Origin: Rotaria socialis | Taxonomy: Eukaryota > Rotifera > Eurotatoria > Philodinida > Philodinidae | Direction of reading: 5' to 3' | NCBI GenBank assembly: GCA_905331475.1 | Contig: CAJNYU010004572.1 | Location: 1-64,000 of the forward strand | Length of the DNA: 64,000 bases | Part shown: piece by piece, positions 49,171 through 62,300 of the stretch | How the letters are laid out: the number at the start of each line of letters is the position of its first letter | Position numbering within the stretch: position 1 is the first letter of the stretch | Made by a program: the position numbers and the translations under genes | The notes under the pieces: model-generated | Database searches by the model: none | What the model was told of the DNA's origin: nothing | Seen by the model: only the letters and a program-made list of their open reading frames with translations

Positions 49171-50898
49171 ATGTCAGATCAGCAATCATCGATCAAAAAT
49201 TTTGAAAAGTCCGATGATTCATGTCGAAAATTAACATTAATGGATGTCGATCAAGCATTACATACATTGAAAATTCATTCGAATTCATCTCGAAAACGAA
49301 CTTTGTCTTCCAATGATACTACATCAACGAGGGTCTTCGTACAAGGTAAATTACCAGGAAATTATCTTTAATCAAGTGTATCAGCGATTATATGAAACTA
49401 TTTTTTAACTATTCAAAGCAAACACTCGATAGAGAATACGTAGAAAGAAAGAAAGAAAACTGTTCAACAAGACGAAATTGGCACACAGCGCCAAAAAAGA
49501 AAATATTTTCATTGTTGTAATGCACTTTCCATTCATCTATGCGTTATACTATTATAATACATTACACGGCAAATGGCAAACAGTTGTCAGCTTTCTATTT
49601 GAGAGTGGTAGCTCTTTGACTGAACTGAATTTTTATCCTGGAGTATTTTAAAGAGAATCGCAAAATTTGTTTGTCTGGCGGATTAAGCGTAGCGTGAATA
49701 ACACAGCTTTATTTGTGGAAGATTAAACTTGTTTTTGAAGAAAATTTCCCTAGATTCCATAAACAGTTTATAAAATATTCGTTACATATTTCAGATTCTC
49801 GTATGAAATTTAAACACGGCGCTTTTCTTTCAAAATATACAATAGCGCTATACTTCGAAATTCTACAAAAAAATCTCTGGAAACCATGCTAGTATGAACA
49901 TTGCTAAGTCATTTTTGACAGTCCTACCTATTGCTAAAAGTATTTCTAGAAGTATGGATACGATAGATTAATAAAAATGGCCAGAACATTGTACCGAAAT
50001 AAACTCTATATTTTTTTGCGATAGATAAAAATGATTCAATGAGAGATTCATATTTTGAGTCGTCTATTTGCTTTATTTTAGATATAGTTAAATATTACAT
50101 TGGAAACCATTTAATATTAATGAATAGCTAAAATACCATCAGCTCTAGCATTTGCGCATCAATATTAAGATTTAAATCTCAGTGATTGCAACTTTTCTAG
50201 TTCCATTTTACAGAAACGTTTTTTTGCAGTGTTTTCTGATATTTCAGCTTTCAAAAATCGAATTAACGTTCCTTGAAAGCTTAAGCTATTTGGTTTATTC
50301 GTTGTTGTTCTTTTTACACGTAGTACATAAATACAGGAATATTATCCGTTGAGAGATCAAAATTAAAATTTAGGATTTATTTTAATTTTAAATAGAATAT
50401 GATTGTTGTCGTCTACGCCAAGCAAGTTCTTCGTCTCATTTACTATTGCCACTGGCTCGTCGCGGTCGCTCAGTATTTTCATCTCGATCTAATCGCTTAT
50501 TATGTTCGAATTGTACAAAACTTAAACAACAGCAACAAATCGATATTTTACAACGTCAGGAAAAACAAAAATTTCATTCAAATCATACTTTTCAAATAAC
50601 AATTAATTTAGATTTATCATCCGAAGAACAAAATGCTTTAAATAGTCATCAATATGAATCGAGTAAGACACTCGTTTGGAATACCAATAGATCACATGGA
50701 AACAATCTTAACCTTTCTTATGATGCACAGTCCTTAGATGAAACTGGCAGAAAAAATTTACTAGATCAAACAGTAAAAAAACTGCAAATAATTCTCAATA
50801 ATCAATCAACGGCAATAGAAGAACAAAATCCTGAAACTACTTCTCATCTATTACAAACAACAATAAATATTCTTTCTTCATCACAAAACTCGATTTAA
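49171..50898 (+). CDS. Unknown two-exon protein
   Basis: Exons 49171-49345 and 50396-50898 join in phase across a 1050-bp GT...AG intron (donor AAG|GTAAAT, acceptor AAATAG) to give 225 aa. I chose the ATG at 49171 (MSDQQSSIKNFEKSDD); the frame is open a little upstream. The N-terminal part holds RKLTLMDVDQALHTLKI, which faintly resembles a helix of histone-fold or similar small helical domains. The middle is basic and Ser/Arg-rich with a Cys pair (LLCSNC). The rest is Gln/Asn/Ser-rich, and a TFQITINLDLSSEEQ strand-like segment is followed by a helical stretch. No membrane segment or signal peptide. I do not recognise the family. The coding-like composition and consistent splice phase support a real gene; function is unknown. 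Confidence 0.5.
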
Positions 50899-50929
50899 AT
50901 TTATTGAAAATAGGATAGACTAAAAAAAC

Positions 50930-51140
50930 CGAAGATAACGATTATTGGATCCTATCGTACAATGAATTAGTTTTAACAACAATCAAAATACTAGAAGATA
51001 TTTACATGATAATTGGTGTTGTTTCCGACCTGTATTAGATATTAATAAAATAAAATAAATTGATGATGAATCTTCTTAATATGATAAACTACGTAGTTTT
51101 TCTTCTAAAATTAAAAACAAGACAATCAATAAATATATAT
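50930..51140 (-). pseudogene. Decayed copy of the Ig-gene last exon
   Basis: The stretch aligns base by base with 52077-52290 (for example ACAATGAATTAGTTTTAA and AATACTAGAAGATATTTA in both), at roughly four-fifths identity by eye with a few indels. The target is the last coding exon of the minus-strand Ig gene, including its stop region. In this copy the frame is destroyed. It lies about 30 bp beyond the end of the unknown gene. Confidence 0.75.
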
Positions 51141-52081
51141 TCCAATGACGAAGAAAAATTTTGAACTAAACCAAAATGTATTTTTTCTCACATTTTAAGA
51201 TATGAAGAGGAAAGTGTAAAGGCGAAGTTTTCTCTTGATTCACACGCTAGAAGATTCGTAGACTATAGTCTCCACTGAGTCCTTTTGATTAAACCAAAAG
51301 TCAGATTTGCGAAATATGCAATAGCTAGTGGGAATCGTTTCTTTCGTAAAGTCTTGTCCGAGTACCCTTGAACAAGATCGACAATTAGCAACAAATACAA
51401 GAAAGAAGATTTGAGAATCTAATAAAAAAAATTCCTATGTACAGAACGAGTGGAATTAAGTTATAAAGAACAAATAGAGGAGTATCACTTTCAATCTCAT
51501 AAAGATTTTATGATTTCACAATACTTACGTATGTAAGTCAGTTGTTAGTATTAGCATTTATGGGTGTGTGGATGTGACTGTATTTTTAACTCAACCACAC
51601 CTACACCCTCTAAGATGAAACTGAAACTTTTACAATCACCATTTTGCTAGTGTTCAATTGATGGTTCATTTTATCTATAAACAACATCAATTTGACAATT
51701 TCAGACCTTTTGTCATTTGGCAACGATGATCAAAACGTGATATCTTATCTTACAGAAAGTTTCCTTAACTAGATAAAAATTTTACATCTGTTGAAATTCG
51801 AAGATAATATTTGTAATCAGCGTTAAATCTTGCATAGAATGATATATTAATTTCAATACACGGCGACAAACGTGCTATGGTCGATTCCTGGATAAGTGCC
51901 GCAGGCAAAAACGTCATTAGATCAATTTTACAAAATTGAGCCGTTAAAAATGTTTTCCACAGCTGTTTTACTGAATATTTCGCAGTGTTTTATATACAAA
52001 ACTAATAGAGATTGCAAAATATTTTTATTTGCACGCGTCTTTTATTTTAAAATATAATACTAAAAAAACCAAACAACAAAA
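51141..52081. other. Spacer downstream of the Ig gene
   Basis: No coding region. It contains an imperfect inverted pair of telomere-like words (TGGGTGTGTGGATGTG at 51561-51576 and CCACACCTACACCC at 51595-51608). The 3' UTR of the minus-strand Ig gene should lie at its right edge. Confidence 0.5.
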
Positions 52082-54508
52082 TCAACGATTATTCGATTCT
52101 ATTGCACAATGAATTAGTTTTAATAATAATAAAAATACTAGAAGATATTTATAAGATGATTGATATTGTATTTGACCTGTATCCGAAGCTGCTAGCAGTA
52201 GGTAAGCAGATGATGAACCTTCTTGACGTGGCAAACGATGCAGTTCTTCTTCTAAAATTGATAGAATCGTATAAACAATAAATATAGATGCTTGACTCAA
52301 AAAGAATAATTTAAATAGAATTAAAATCAATTTTTTTAATTTGTTAAATTAGATTTATTCTTGCTAGGTTAAATATGAACAAATCAACTTAAGTCGAAGA
52401 AGTTTAGATAGAGAAAGTAAATACATATGAATGTCTATTGTACTGGTTGCTTCTTTTAACCGGATCAGTCTGTAACAGGTGAGAAAGTCATATAGAATTC
52501 TCAAAATATCACGAAGACGTTGTGCTAAGCTATTGTCTAATATTAGATTATCATAAGAGCTTAAATGAAGAGACGTATAATAACGATAAAGTAGCTTATT
52601 TCTCACTTTTCACATTAGTCTACCGAAGGAATCTATCGTTTTAATACGAATCTAGATGCACTACTGCTAATCCAATTCTAATAGAATTTTCTGGAATAAT
52701 CTATTCATAAAATGACAATAAAACAAAACAGTATGAATCAGAATTGGAAATAAACTTCACGACGAACACAGTTTCCCTGATGTGCCATGAAAAACATAAT
52801 AGGGTCTAGGTATGAGGAGAGATCATAGCCAAGAAACAACCGTTCATAGAACAACCTACGATGACGAATCTTTATTACGTATATAACAAGAATGAGCTAT
52901 AAAATATCTAAAGTCTAGCATTCTAAAAAGTCATGGTGAGAAAATACAACATGTTAAAACTTACTAGTTCTCCGTCTAACTAATACTGATGATTCCTTGT
53001 CATCATATCTACATGTATAATTTGTTTGATTAAAATGATTATTATTCGTATTCGAAAATACTGTTAAACGTTGTGTATTCGATGAAATTGTTTCAATAAA
53101 AGATTGATATCTATCTTCATTCAATAATTGTCCGTTAACAAGCCACATTAAATTATGAACATCAATTGATGAGCCACACAAAATTGAGCATGTTATTGTA
53201 AATGTTCGATTGACCGGATAAAGAAGTATGGGTGACGATGGAGAAAGATATGGATGAGCTATTTTAGAAAAAAAAACAAATCTTAGAGTTGCTTTTTGTG
53301 TATGTCCTTCGAAAACAAAATCTTACAATTCACAACTAATTTAATACCATGTTGACCACTGGTACTTGATTTACATGTATAGTAACCTTGATCTTCCATT
53401 AAAAGATTATTTATTGATAAGCGAGAATTTGAGGACGATGATGAAATTAAATTAAAGCGGCCATTTGCTGCATATTCTGGTAAAAGAATATCACCAATAG
53501 CAATAAGGGATAAGCGATGGTGAGATGTATTGGGACGAAACCAGGAAATCTAATATTTGATAAATTAAACTATCGATAATTCGAAATGGGAGCAAAGTTT
53601 TTGTTGTTATGATTTTATACAACTCATTGCTTTTCCAAAAGAAATGCTGTTTATGATATAGATGAACAATGGTTGTAGTCTTCTTTTAGTTGAGGAAAAA
53701 TGCTAGGTACTAATATATACGTTTGGATTATAAGAATACTCAAGTCTAAATGTTAACGTAAATACAACTCACAGTAGGTTCCAAAACTTTTAGGAAAGTA
53801 ATTGTAATTATAAAATGATATCTGTTTTTTTCTCTCGAAAATGAGCTACAAATGACCAAAATTTTAGAACGCCAACTTGTATCTCCTCATATTTTGCTAA
53901 CATACTATAAAAGAAAATAATCCTTCTCAAAAGTATGCAGCAACCTATTTCTAATTATATGAAGAATAAAGCCATCGAAAAAATATTAAAACTAACAAAA
54001 TACGATACGCTAACGTAATACCAAATGTTACATTGAAAAAAATCCTGAACACATGTCAACAGCATACTGTCATACATCACTTCAAGACACTCGTTAGATA
54101 CTACAGTAAAAAATAGATACTGCTCAAATTTAGAATTCCCATCATCTTAATTTTTCCAGATTTTTCCAATACTTTTCTATTCTCTTGAGGGAATTTTTCA
54201 ATAAAGGAAAATAATGAATTTTATTTTCTATGCTCTCTCAATGACATACCACTTCATCAGATTGTTTTATTGAACGAATAGGGCAATTCAGTTCCACATT
54301 AGTACCACATGTAACATGCATTATTGTCTTGGCTGTTGTTGAACCATTAGCTACGAAAAGTTACAATAAAAGAAAAAGCAACTAATTATCATCATTCCCA
54401 CAGGACTCGTTACTTACTACAATATGATAATGATTGTAATAGAAGCAAATAAAAAGCGACAAAATCACCAAATCTTCGAAACGACAAGTTGATAGCGATG
54501 TTGATCAT
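52082..54508 (-). CDS. Two-Ig-domain cell-surface protein
   Basis: Five exons on the minus strand, 54508-54418, 54350-54250, 53549-53327, 53258-52965 and 52290-52082, join in phase to give 305 aa. Exon 1 is a signal peptide (MINIAINLSF..., hydrophobic FVAFYLLLLQSL). Exons 2-3 make a V-set-like domain: VELNC with the first Cys, ISWFRP with the core Trp, LSINNLLMEDQGYYTC with the D-x-G-x-Y-x-C signature. Exon 4 makes a second Ig domain (FTITCSILC, LMWLVNG, NYTCRYDDK). Exon 5 encodes a linker and a hydrophobic C-terminus (YLLVFLLLLKLIHCAIE) ending in ESNNR, which could be a membrane span or a GPI-anchor signal. The overall form resembles small animal adhesion/recognition proteins such as lachesin- or IgLON-type molecules, but two domains and weak similarity leave the subfamily open. 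Confidence 0.8.
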
Positions 54509-56265
54509 TATTATCGATAAACGTCTGCCACATTGCGTCTGCAATAATACATATAAAAATCATTGTGGACATTCATATATATCTCGGGTGTGATTAACTT
54601 TATAGTAGTAGTAGACGTCACCTAGACTGCTCTTTTTCTCTTTTATTCGATACACAAACATATACACACGCCTCACATAAATTTCGATCTTTCATCATTT
54701 TCTTCTCAATTAAAATCATATTTGATGTTAAGCTACAACATATATAATAGACGAGGATAATGTTAACCCTGATATATCGAATTTGTCCGCCTTTGTCAAA
54801 AAATGAAATTTTTTCTATTCACCTATGCGTTTATAATTAAACGATTCGCATAGATTCAAATGTTATTAAATAAAAATGACTCATTTTTAATAGACTACAT
54901 GCATGTGCAACTTCTCTGCGTTCTTTTTTTGTTGTTTCTAATCATCAAACAATTAATTGATGTCGATATGTGTTTATACGAAATTCGATTCTATGTAGCT
55001 TTTGCCATATGTCAACAATAGAAGAAAAAGAACAACTGTTCAGTCTGTCTCATTGCTACATGTATGCTCTCACACATAGGCAGCACGAGCAGACGACGTA
55101 GAGAACAAAGAGAAAAAAAGGGGAAAGTTAACTTTTGAGAGAGTACAAGCACTTGAACGGTTTATTACATAAATAGAATAGACGCAACGAGTCATGCAGA
55201 CAAAAGATTGTTCAATAAGTCAGACACAAAGCAAAGAGAGGCAAAATGAGAGACACAAAGGCAGAATCAGGGAACAAGATAGAATAATTTATTCTTTACC
55301 ATTCAAGCTAAAACAATGACGACAAAGACAAAGACAAAGCAAAGAATTTAAAATTAGATCGATATAAATGATGATGTATGACACACGAGATCACATCAGC
55401 GTTAATAGACCAAAGAGAGACAGAAAAGAAGCAGCAATAGGATTTGGTTTCGTATGATGATTGAACCATTATGCACGTGCGGCTCATCTCATGTGCATAT
55501 ATATATGCTCTTGAATCTCCTAACGACATCCGTGATGCAACTCATACATACATACATATATATATAAGTCAAGAAAAAGACATGATCAATCAACACTCAA
55601 ACAAATGGACTTCTCGTTTTTTTTTGTATATATATATATATTTCTTGTCTATTCTTGCAATTTTTTATTCGAACATTTAAGTAAGATGATCATTATATTG
55701 AATATATAATATAGATATTTGTTTTATACAAAAACAAGACCTTCATATCTGACATTCCTAATGGGTGTACAGTATATATATATATATAATGATGTTGTAG
55801 TATCTCTGTAACATATATACTTGCATAATCACAAACAGATCGCTCAATTCTACTAAGGCAATGTCAAAAATCAATTGATAACAATTCTCATACTCAATTG
55901 TTCATTATCGATTGATTTTGATCCGTCATGGTAAATGAACACACAAACGAAACAAATTTATGTAGGTTCTAAATAAAACAACTTACTTGAAGTTTCTTTT
56001 TTGTTGCGATGTAACCTTCACACCACAATTGTTTCCGATAATATCCACTTGACGATGGAAAGATAGATGTCTATATATGTAGTATGAATAGAGTTCTATA
56101 AAGTTTGTATCATCATCTATTTGAAGAACGTAGATGATAGCGTGCAGCTATTCAATAGAAAGTATTGTGGATTCGTTGAGTTGAATTATGAACAAGAAAT
56201 GATGAGCATTCCTCGAGTTGTCGATTAAGCATCAAGAGACATACAGAGAGAAGAAGAGAAGAAAA

Positions 56266-56305
<40 letters not shown>

Positions 56306-56756
56306 AGCATAAGGGGGAAGAGAGACAGAGAACAATGTCTTCTCTATTCTTCTAAATCTAGAATTAAGGTAATTCATTTGCTGTTAGATTCACCTTTTTT
56401 TGTTCTTAGTCTTCTTTTTGCATAATTCAGCTAACTACAAACATAGTTGTGTTTACTTGAATGAACAAAAAATCTCCATTAAAGAATGAAAGGGAAAGCA
56501 AGACATTTCCCGTTAAATACGTAATATTCAATGTATAAAAAAAAGAATGGAGAATGTTTTTATTTTAGTTTGTTCTGTTTCTTTTTCTTGTTTTCTTTCA
56601 TGATCACCTCAGAGACGAAAATGTGTCGGCATATATGTTTGTTCAATCGATTGAAGTAAAAGTATAGAAAAGAAAAGAAGAAAAAAATTGTAATTTTCAC
56701 ATGCAATCAGTTCCTGTGGAAGAAAAAAAACGTAACTTAGTATATAAAAAATAACG
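54509..56756. other. Divergent intergenic region with simple repeats
   Basis: It lies between the minus-strand Ig gene and the plus-strand WDR88-like gene, so it should hold both promoters. Simple repeats: AT runs near 55496-55505, 55557-55566, 55627-55641 and 55773-55788, and a long GA run at about 56239-56303. No coding frame is recognised. Confidence 0.5.
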
Positions 56757-59389
56757 ATGGCGTTGCAATCGCATAGCATGAATTTAACAGAACCACTTGC
56801 ACCTAATGCTGAATGGGTCCATGAAAGTTCGGCTCAAGTAGGTTTCGTTTTTCTTTTCTTTTTTGTTCATCTTAATCATAACTTTTCACAATGTGATTGA
56901 TTGCCTGACCAGTCGTACTCAATGATTAATCTTGATCTCGATAGGAGGTGTCATTGGTAGTAAGGATGGATGGATGAATGATCTGCGAAGGCGATCGCCT
57001 GCCCGCCCCTGAACTTCTAACACAGCCGTCAGGTCACGACATAATGCCTATTATCATAAACTTACCTTTCGATGATGTAATATAAAACAGTGATGATTTC
57101 CTTGTTACTATTACTCTGATGTGTTGTATGTCTAATCTATGGCTTGACACGAGTAAAAAGAAGGAAAAAAAGAAATCCGTTGTGCATTTATTATTCAATT
57201 GATAATCACGATATGACGATAGAATGTAATGAGGTTCAAGTCATTATTCTTATGATTGAACGGATGGATTTCTTTGTCTATGTTGTTTTTTTTTTGATCA
57301 AAAGATTTATTATCGCCATTGTCAAAATTCTCATACCTTTGTTGATTCTTTTTTCTTTTTCTTCATCTATTCATCCAATGAAATCGGATACTATTCACCT
57401 CTTCTCACTGATGTATCATGTCTATAGAATGATTTTATGCAATTGAAAAAACATTTATCTGCATATAATTGTAGGTTGAAATTAAATTGTATCATGGACA
57501 TACCGGACCTGTTAAATCATGTCAATTGATTGAAAATAAAAATTGGCTTATTACAGGATCAAATGACAATACAGCTCGTATATGGGATTTTCAGAGTGGA
57601 AAGGAAATTCATCAATATAAACTTAATCATGATATGGCAGCTATTCCAGCAGTCCGGATCAATCAGGAAGCAACGCGGTATATTAATATATCATATATAG
57701 TTATATAACAGTCAATTAATAATTGGTCATGCTTCTTTCTAGTTTGTATTCATGTGGTTGGGACAAAACAGTTCGTTGTTTTGACGTAGAAACTGGCAAA
57801 GAAATTGTATGATACAGATTTATGATTTTCATAGTTGTTTTTAAACTTATTTTCCTCTGCTAGTGGAAAGGAGTACATGAACATATTGTTACAAATTGTC
57901 ATATATCTCATGATGGTAAATCATTGTGTTCCGGTACTGATCTAGATAGTGTTCTATCAATATGGGATACAGCAACTGGTGTTATGAGTACACGAATCCC
58001 TAATGTACACGAATCAACTATAACAAGTTGTCAATTTAATATTCCAGACGATCGAATAATTACAACATCGACAGATAAAACAACAAAATTTTTCGATCTT
58101 GTTACTCATCGTTCTACAATGACATTAAGGTATACGTATTCATATATATATATATATATGTATGTATGTATAGGCACAGATTGGTTCACTTGTCAATTAA
58201 TGATGCAAGACCAAAAAAGACTATGTCATGAAAGATTGATCTTATACAACAGAGTAATCATGGAAATATAGCAAAAAGAGCTAATTGATAATGATGCAAT
58301 CGCATGAGAAATCAATAGAATTTTTTCCCTAAAATAAATTCCATATTAATGATGTCGAACAAAAAAAGCACATAATGTTTTTTCTTTCTATTGCAGAGGT
58401 CATGAAGGAGTTGTATCAAATTGTACATTCAATAAATTTGAGCGATTATATGCAACATGTTCATGGGATAAAACAGTATTGCTCTACGATGCTACGGTTG
58501 GTAGTTTTAGGTGAGTGACAAGACAATTAGCTCTTGCCATTCATGGCAGCTCTGTGGGTGTGCAAATTAATGAGATGGCCTTTTCAGATGCTCATCCTTC
58601 CTGTGCTCCTCCTTCTTCCCTACCTGCTGAGCATGTCAACTGTTCAATTGATATGTATATTTCTTTTTATTATAGACGTGAAGGTCCTTTAATGTTACCA
58701 AAATTACACGAAGGATCGATCGCCGCATGTCACATGTCAGAAGATGGCAAGCTGCTTGTTACTGGAGGATATGATTTACGAATTGTATTATGGGATTTAG
58801 ATAATATGACACATAAACTAGGGCTACGTGTATGACAGATTAAAAATGAGTATCAATTATAGAAATTTAAATGAAATATTTTAGGGACATCGTGATTGGA
58901 TTAATGATGTCTGTTTAACAAGTGATAATACATGGATTATATCTGTATCAAATGTAAGATCTATAGAATATTTACGACTTCTTCTTTAGAAATTTACTTT
59001 TTATTTAACAAAGGATTGTGATATACGTTTATGGCATGTAGCTAATTGTGATAATATAAAACAAGTTATAGAGCAAAATAAAACATTGAAAAATGCTAAA
59101 ATAATTAGTGTAAGTTTACGACGAAGGCATTTTCTCTTTATTTTGTCTTATGAAATTGATTTTAATTTAGTGTTCAAAATGTAGAAAAAATTTTTCATCA
59201 AATAAATTACAACGTGAAAATGGTGATTCAGCAATTTTATGTGTTTTTTGTCGTCTGGAACAGAAACAAAAGAATTCACACTACACTCAAATATTACATG
59301 ATTATGATCGACCAGGAGTTTTGAATGATCAAGTATCTCTTAAATCAAATTTTACTGAACCATCAGTTCCAAGTTTTCAACATTATTAA
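56757..59389 (+). CDS. WDR88: WD40-repeat protein, WDR88-like, with C-terminal Cys-pair motif
   Basis: Nine exons, 56757-56837, 57475-57677, 57743-57806, 57864-58129, 58397-58510, 58676-58829, 58885-58953, 59014-59109 and 59171-59389, keep one frame of 421 aa (human WDR88 is about 470). Seven WD-type blades are visible, for example GSNDNTARIWDFQSG, SCGWDKTVRCFDVETG, STDKTTKFFDL, ATCSWDKTVLLYDA, VTGGYDLRIVLWDL and DCDIRLWHV. After the last blade comes CSKCRKNF and then CVFCRLEQ, two Cys pairs that match the tail of WDR88 (CxxC...CVFCR) and may bind zinc. WD40 propellers are protein-interaction platforms; the role of WDR88 is not established. The nearest alternative is another propeller paralogue; the shared C-terminal Cys motif favours WDR88. 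Confidence 0.85.
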
Positions 59390-62300
59390 TTGAAATTGAG
59401 AAAAAAAAAGATAATTGTTTTTTCTACTATTTTTTTATTTTAGTAATAAGAAAACATTCGTTTTATAATTTATATAATCGAAAAATTTCGCTTTGATGGT
59501 GATAGGGAGCTATTAAAAATCATTGACTATTTGAGTACGAAGTACCGGAAGTATAGTAGCAAATATGTAGAACTATTTCTCTAATGGATCATGAGAGACT
59601 CGTCAACAACGTGTATCTATTTTCATCACAGATGCTGTTAATCTACGTTCCAAGATCATAGATAAATAACATGTCGTTCTGGCATATGAAATTTTTACTC
59701 ATTGGATTTCTGAGGGAACAAGAGGCACTATAATGAGAACATGTACACTAAAATAGATAGAAATGAAGCAACCTTCCATGATTGGCAACAACAGCCACGC
59801 CGCGTATGTCACATGTTGGTCTCATAAGGATTGTGGCAACAGTTTTTGTGTAATGTACCGAGCAAAATAAAAATTGATTTATTAAAGAAGGGTCGACGTT
59901 TCGAGAAGAACTCTTAACATCACCCTTGATTTCAGAATATCAAGTGCTACAATTACAAATTTATTACATATGCAAATAAAACACTTAGCTGGATTTTAAT
60001 TCAATGGAGCAGAGTTGCATGAATGAATGAGCCAGGAGAAAAAAAAGATTATTTTTCCATTGGTAGAAAATTGGTGCAGGGGGATAGCACATAGAAATCT
60101 CAAAAGAGGTTTCGGCAACGCTATCCGACTACGTGCTAAAGTAAATCAAGTAACGCTAATCGAATGAATGTGAATTATTTTTTGACTTGCTTTGAGTTTT
60201 TTTTTCTATTAAATAAAACAGTTGATCATCTACCATTTGGTGTTGTCCAAGGTAAACATTCTTTTACAATTGTCGTGCCATAATTCAATTAGATTTTTAA
60301 AAATTCTAACAGTAATTCGCCATAGCTGTTTTATTTTTTTGAAAGGTTTAACAAATTTTACGATCACTACGCGAGACTTACAGGTGAACATCTCGATAGT
60401 TTTTATTCAAACAGTAAAAATAATGACTGGACAAATATAGATTCGTGGTGTTTTTGAAATCTAGGTGATAGTGCTTGTTTTAGAAGAAGAAAAAACAACG
60501 GCGGGTGAGAGTTTTTATTAAAATTAGTACAAAACAGGATGGAACACATTAATTTGCACGATTGGAAAGAGGAAATAAAGTCACATGAAATCATTTACTA
60601 GGGGTTTTTCTAGGCTGTTTTTGGAAGTTCTTTTTAATTAATTTTCTAGATGACGTGCTGAAAACATGTTTTCAATGTAAACAAAACAAGCAAAAATATA
60701 TTATTTTCTCACAACAATGGCTGAAGAATTTCTAGTAAAACAGCTTTTACTCTCTAGAAATAAAATGTCAGATTGGTGTAATTTTGTAAGTCTTCTATTA
60801 GCCGCTATAGTTCATATTTTCGCAAAAACGAAAATGCATTTTAATCGATTCATATGGTTGATAGTGTAGTCGTGAAAAAATTGATAATAAACCTTGACAA
60901 GAATCAGGTCAAAACAGCCACGTGATGAATGATTCAATGCATCTTTATCTCTCTATATTTTTTTGTAAGAATGAAAATTGCACTTCTCTATCTTGCCTTT
61001 TTGTTTTATCAAAAGCTATTCGAGTAGTATTTACTCATTCTTTTGTTTTTTGAAATAGACACTCAGGGTTTTTCTCTATATTGAAGTCAGTAATGAATTC
61101 TTTGGATAGAAATGCGCTAATTAAATAAATATATATATATAGTTCTTCAACTGAATGATAAGCAGTTCTATCTATTATGTTACAACGTATGAACAAGTTT
61201 CAATTTACATGAGTTGTTATCTGAGAAGGAAATCGTTTTTTTTCAGAAAAACATGCTTCACGACTAAACAGTTAAATATTGCGTAGACAATATTGATACT
61301 TGAGATTTTCATTGCACTACTGTTAGATTATTATGATTAACTGACAATATAAAAAAAAAGCTATTATTACGCATACAAAACAGTTGAGCATCGATTACTG
61401 GCCAAATAAAAGCCAAATTAATATGATATAATCTAATGCTTAATCACGACAATAGTAAACGATTTTTTTTATGACTCTTTGGAACTTATTTCACGTATGA
61501 AAGAAAGAATCTTTTTGTTTTAGCTTTGATTTGATAATTAATCTATAGTAAATATCATTCATTTTACATGCACTGTCATTTCGTATTTCATATAAATTTA
61601 AGTAAGACTTATAAGGAAGAGGAAATAACTGCTGTTGCGACATCGGCTTATTAGTTTGTTTCGAACGAGTTAGTTTTAAGCTAAAAATTCACTTGATAGT
61701 TACCATATTTAGGATTTGTTTTTGTTTTTGAAGAATTTGAGCTATTGTGTAAAGGCTATAACTTTTTAATTCTGAAACAAAACAAAAGATAGTCTCAATC
61801 AATCAATCAATCAAAAACTTCTTTATATACATATAGCTGAAAACAATAGTTACTCATAAAGCAAAAGCATGATCATGAATATTCTATTGAAAAGAATTTT
61901 AGTTTATATAGAAGTTCATGTAAGAAAAAATAAATCTAATCGAAAGACATGCCATTGGAGAAATAATTACATTATTCTCAACCTGTGTGTTTGTCCACCA
62001 GAAGGCTGTGAAGATTTATTTATTCCTTTCGTTTTATCCTTGTCTGACTGTCTGACTGTCTGTCTATCTAACTATCTATCTTTCTTTCTAGATTTCTTCA
62101 ACCTTCACATAACTTGGATATTGATCGATTACTAATGAATAAACCTTGTCATAGCCTTCAGATATCAAGGAATCAAAGTAAATTTCTGTTTCCAAATAAA
62201 TGCATATGTCATTGTTTATCCATCCAAAAACGTTATAATGAAGGTGAATTAAATCCATTTTGTTTTTCTCCTCGGTAAGGTTTCTTAATCAAAATTTAAC

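Noticed and set aside
56239..56303. GA-rich tract considered as a regulatory array
   Set aside because: A plain GA microsatellite; no evidence beyond composition.
62040..62090. CTGT/CTAT repeats considered as a CRISPR-like array
   Set aside because: A simple tetranucleotide run without spacers in a eukaryotic context; no CRISPR array is present anywhere in the window.
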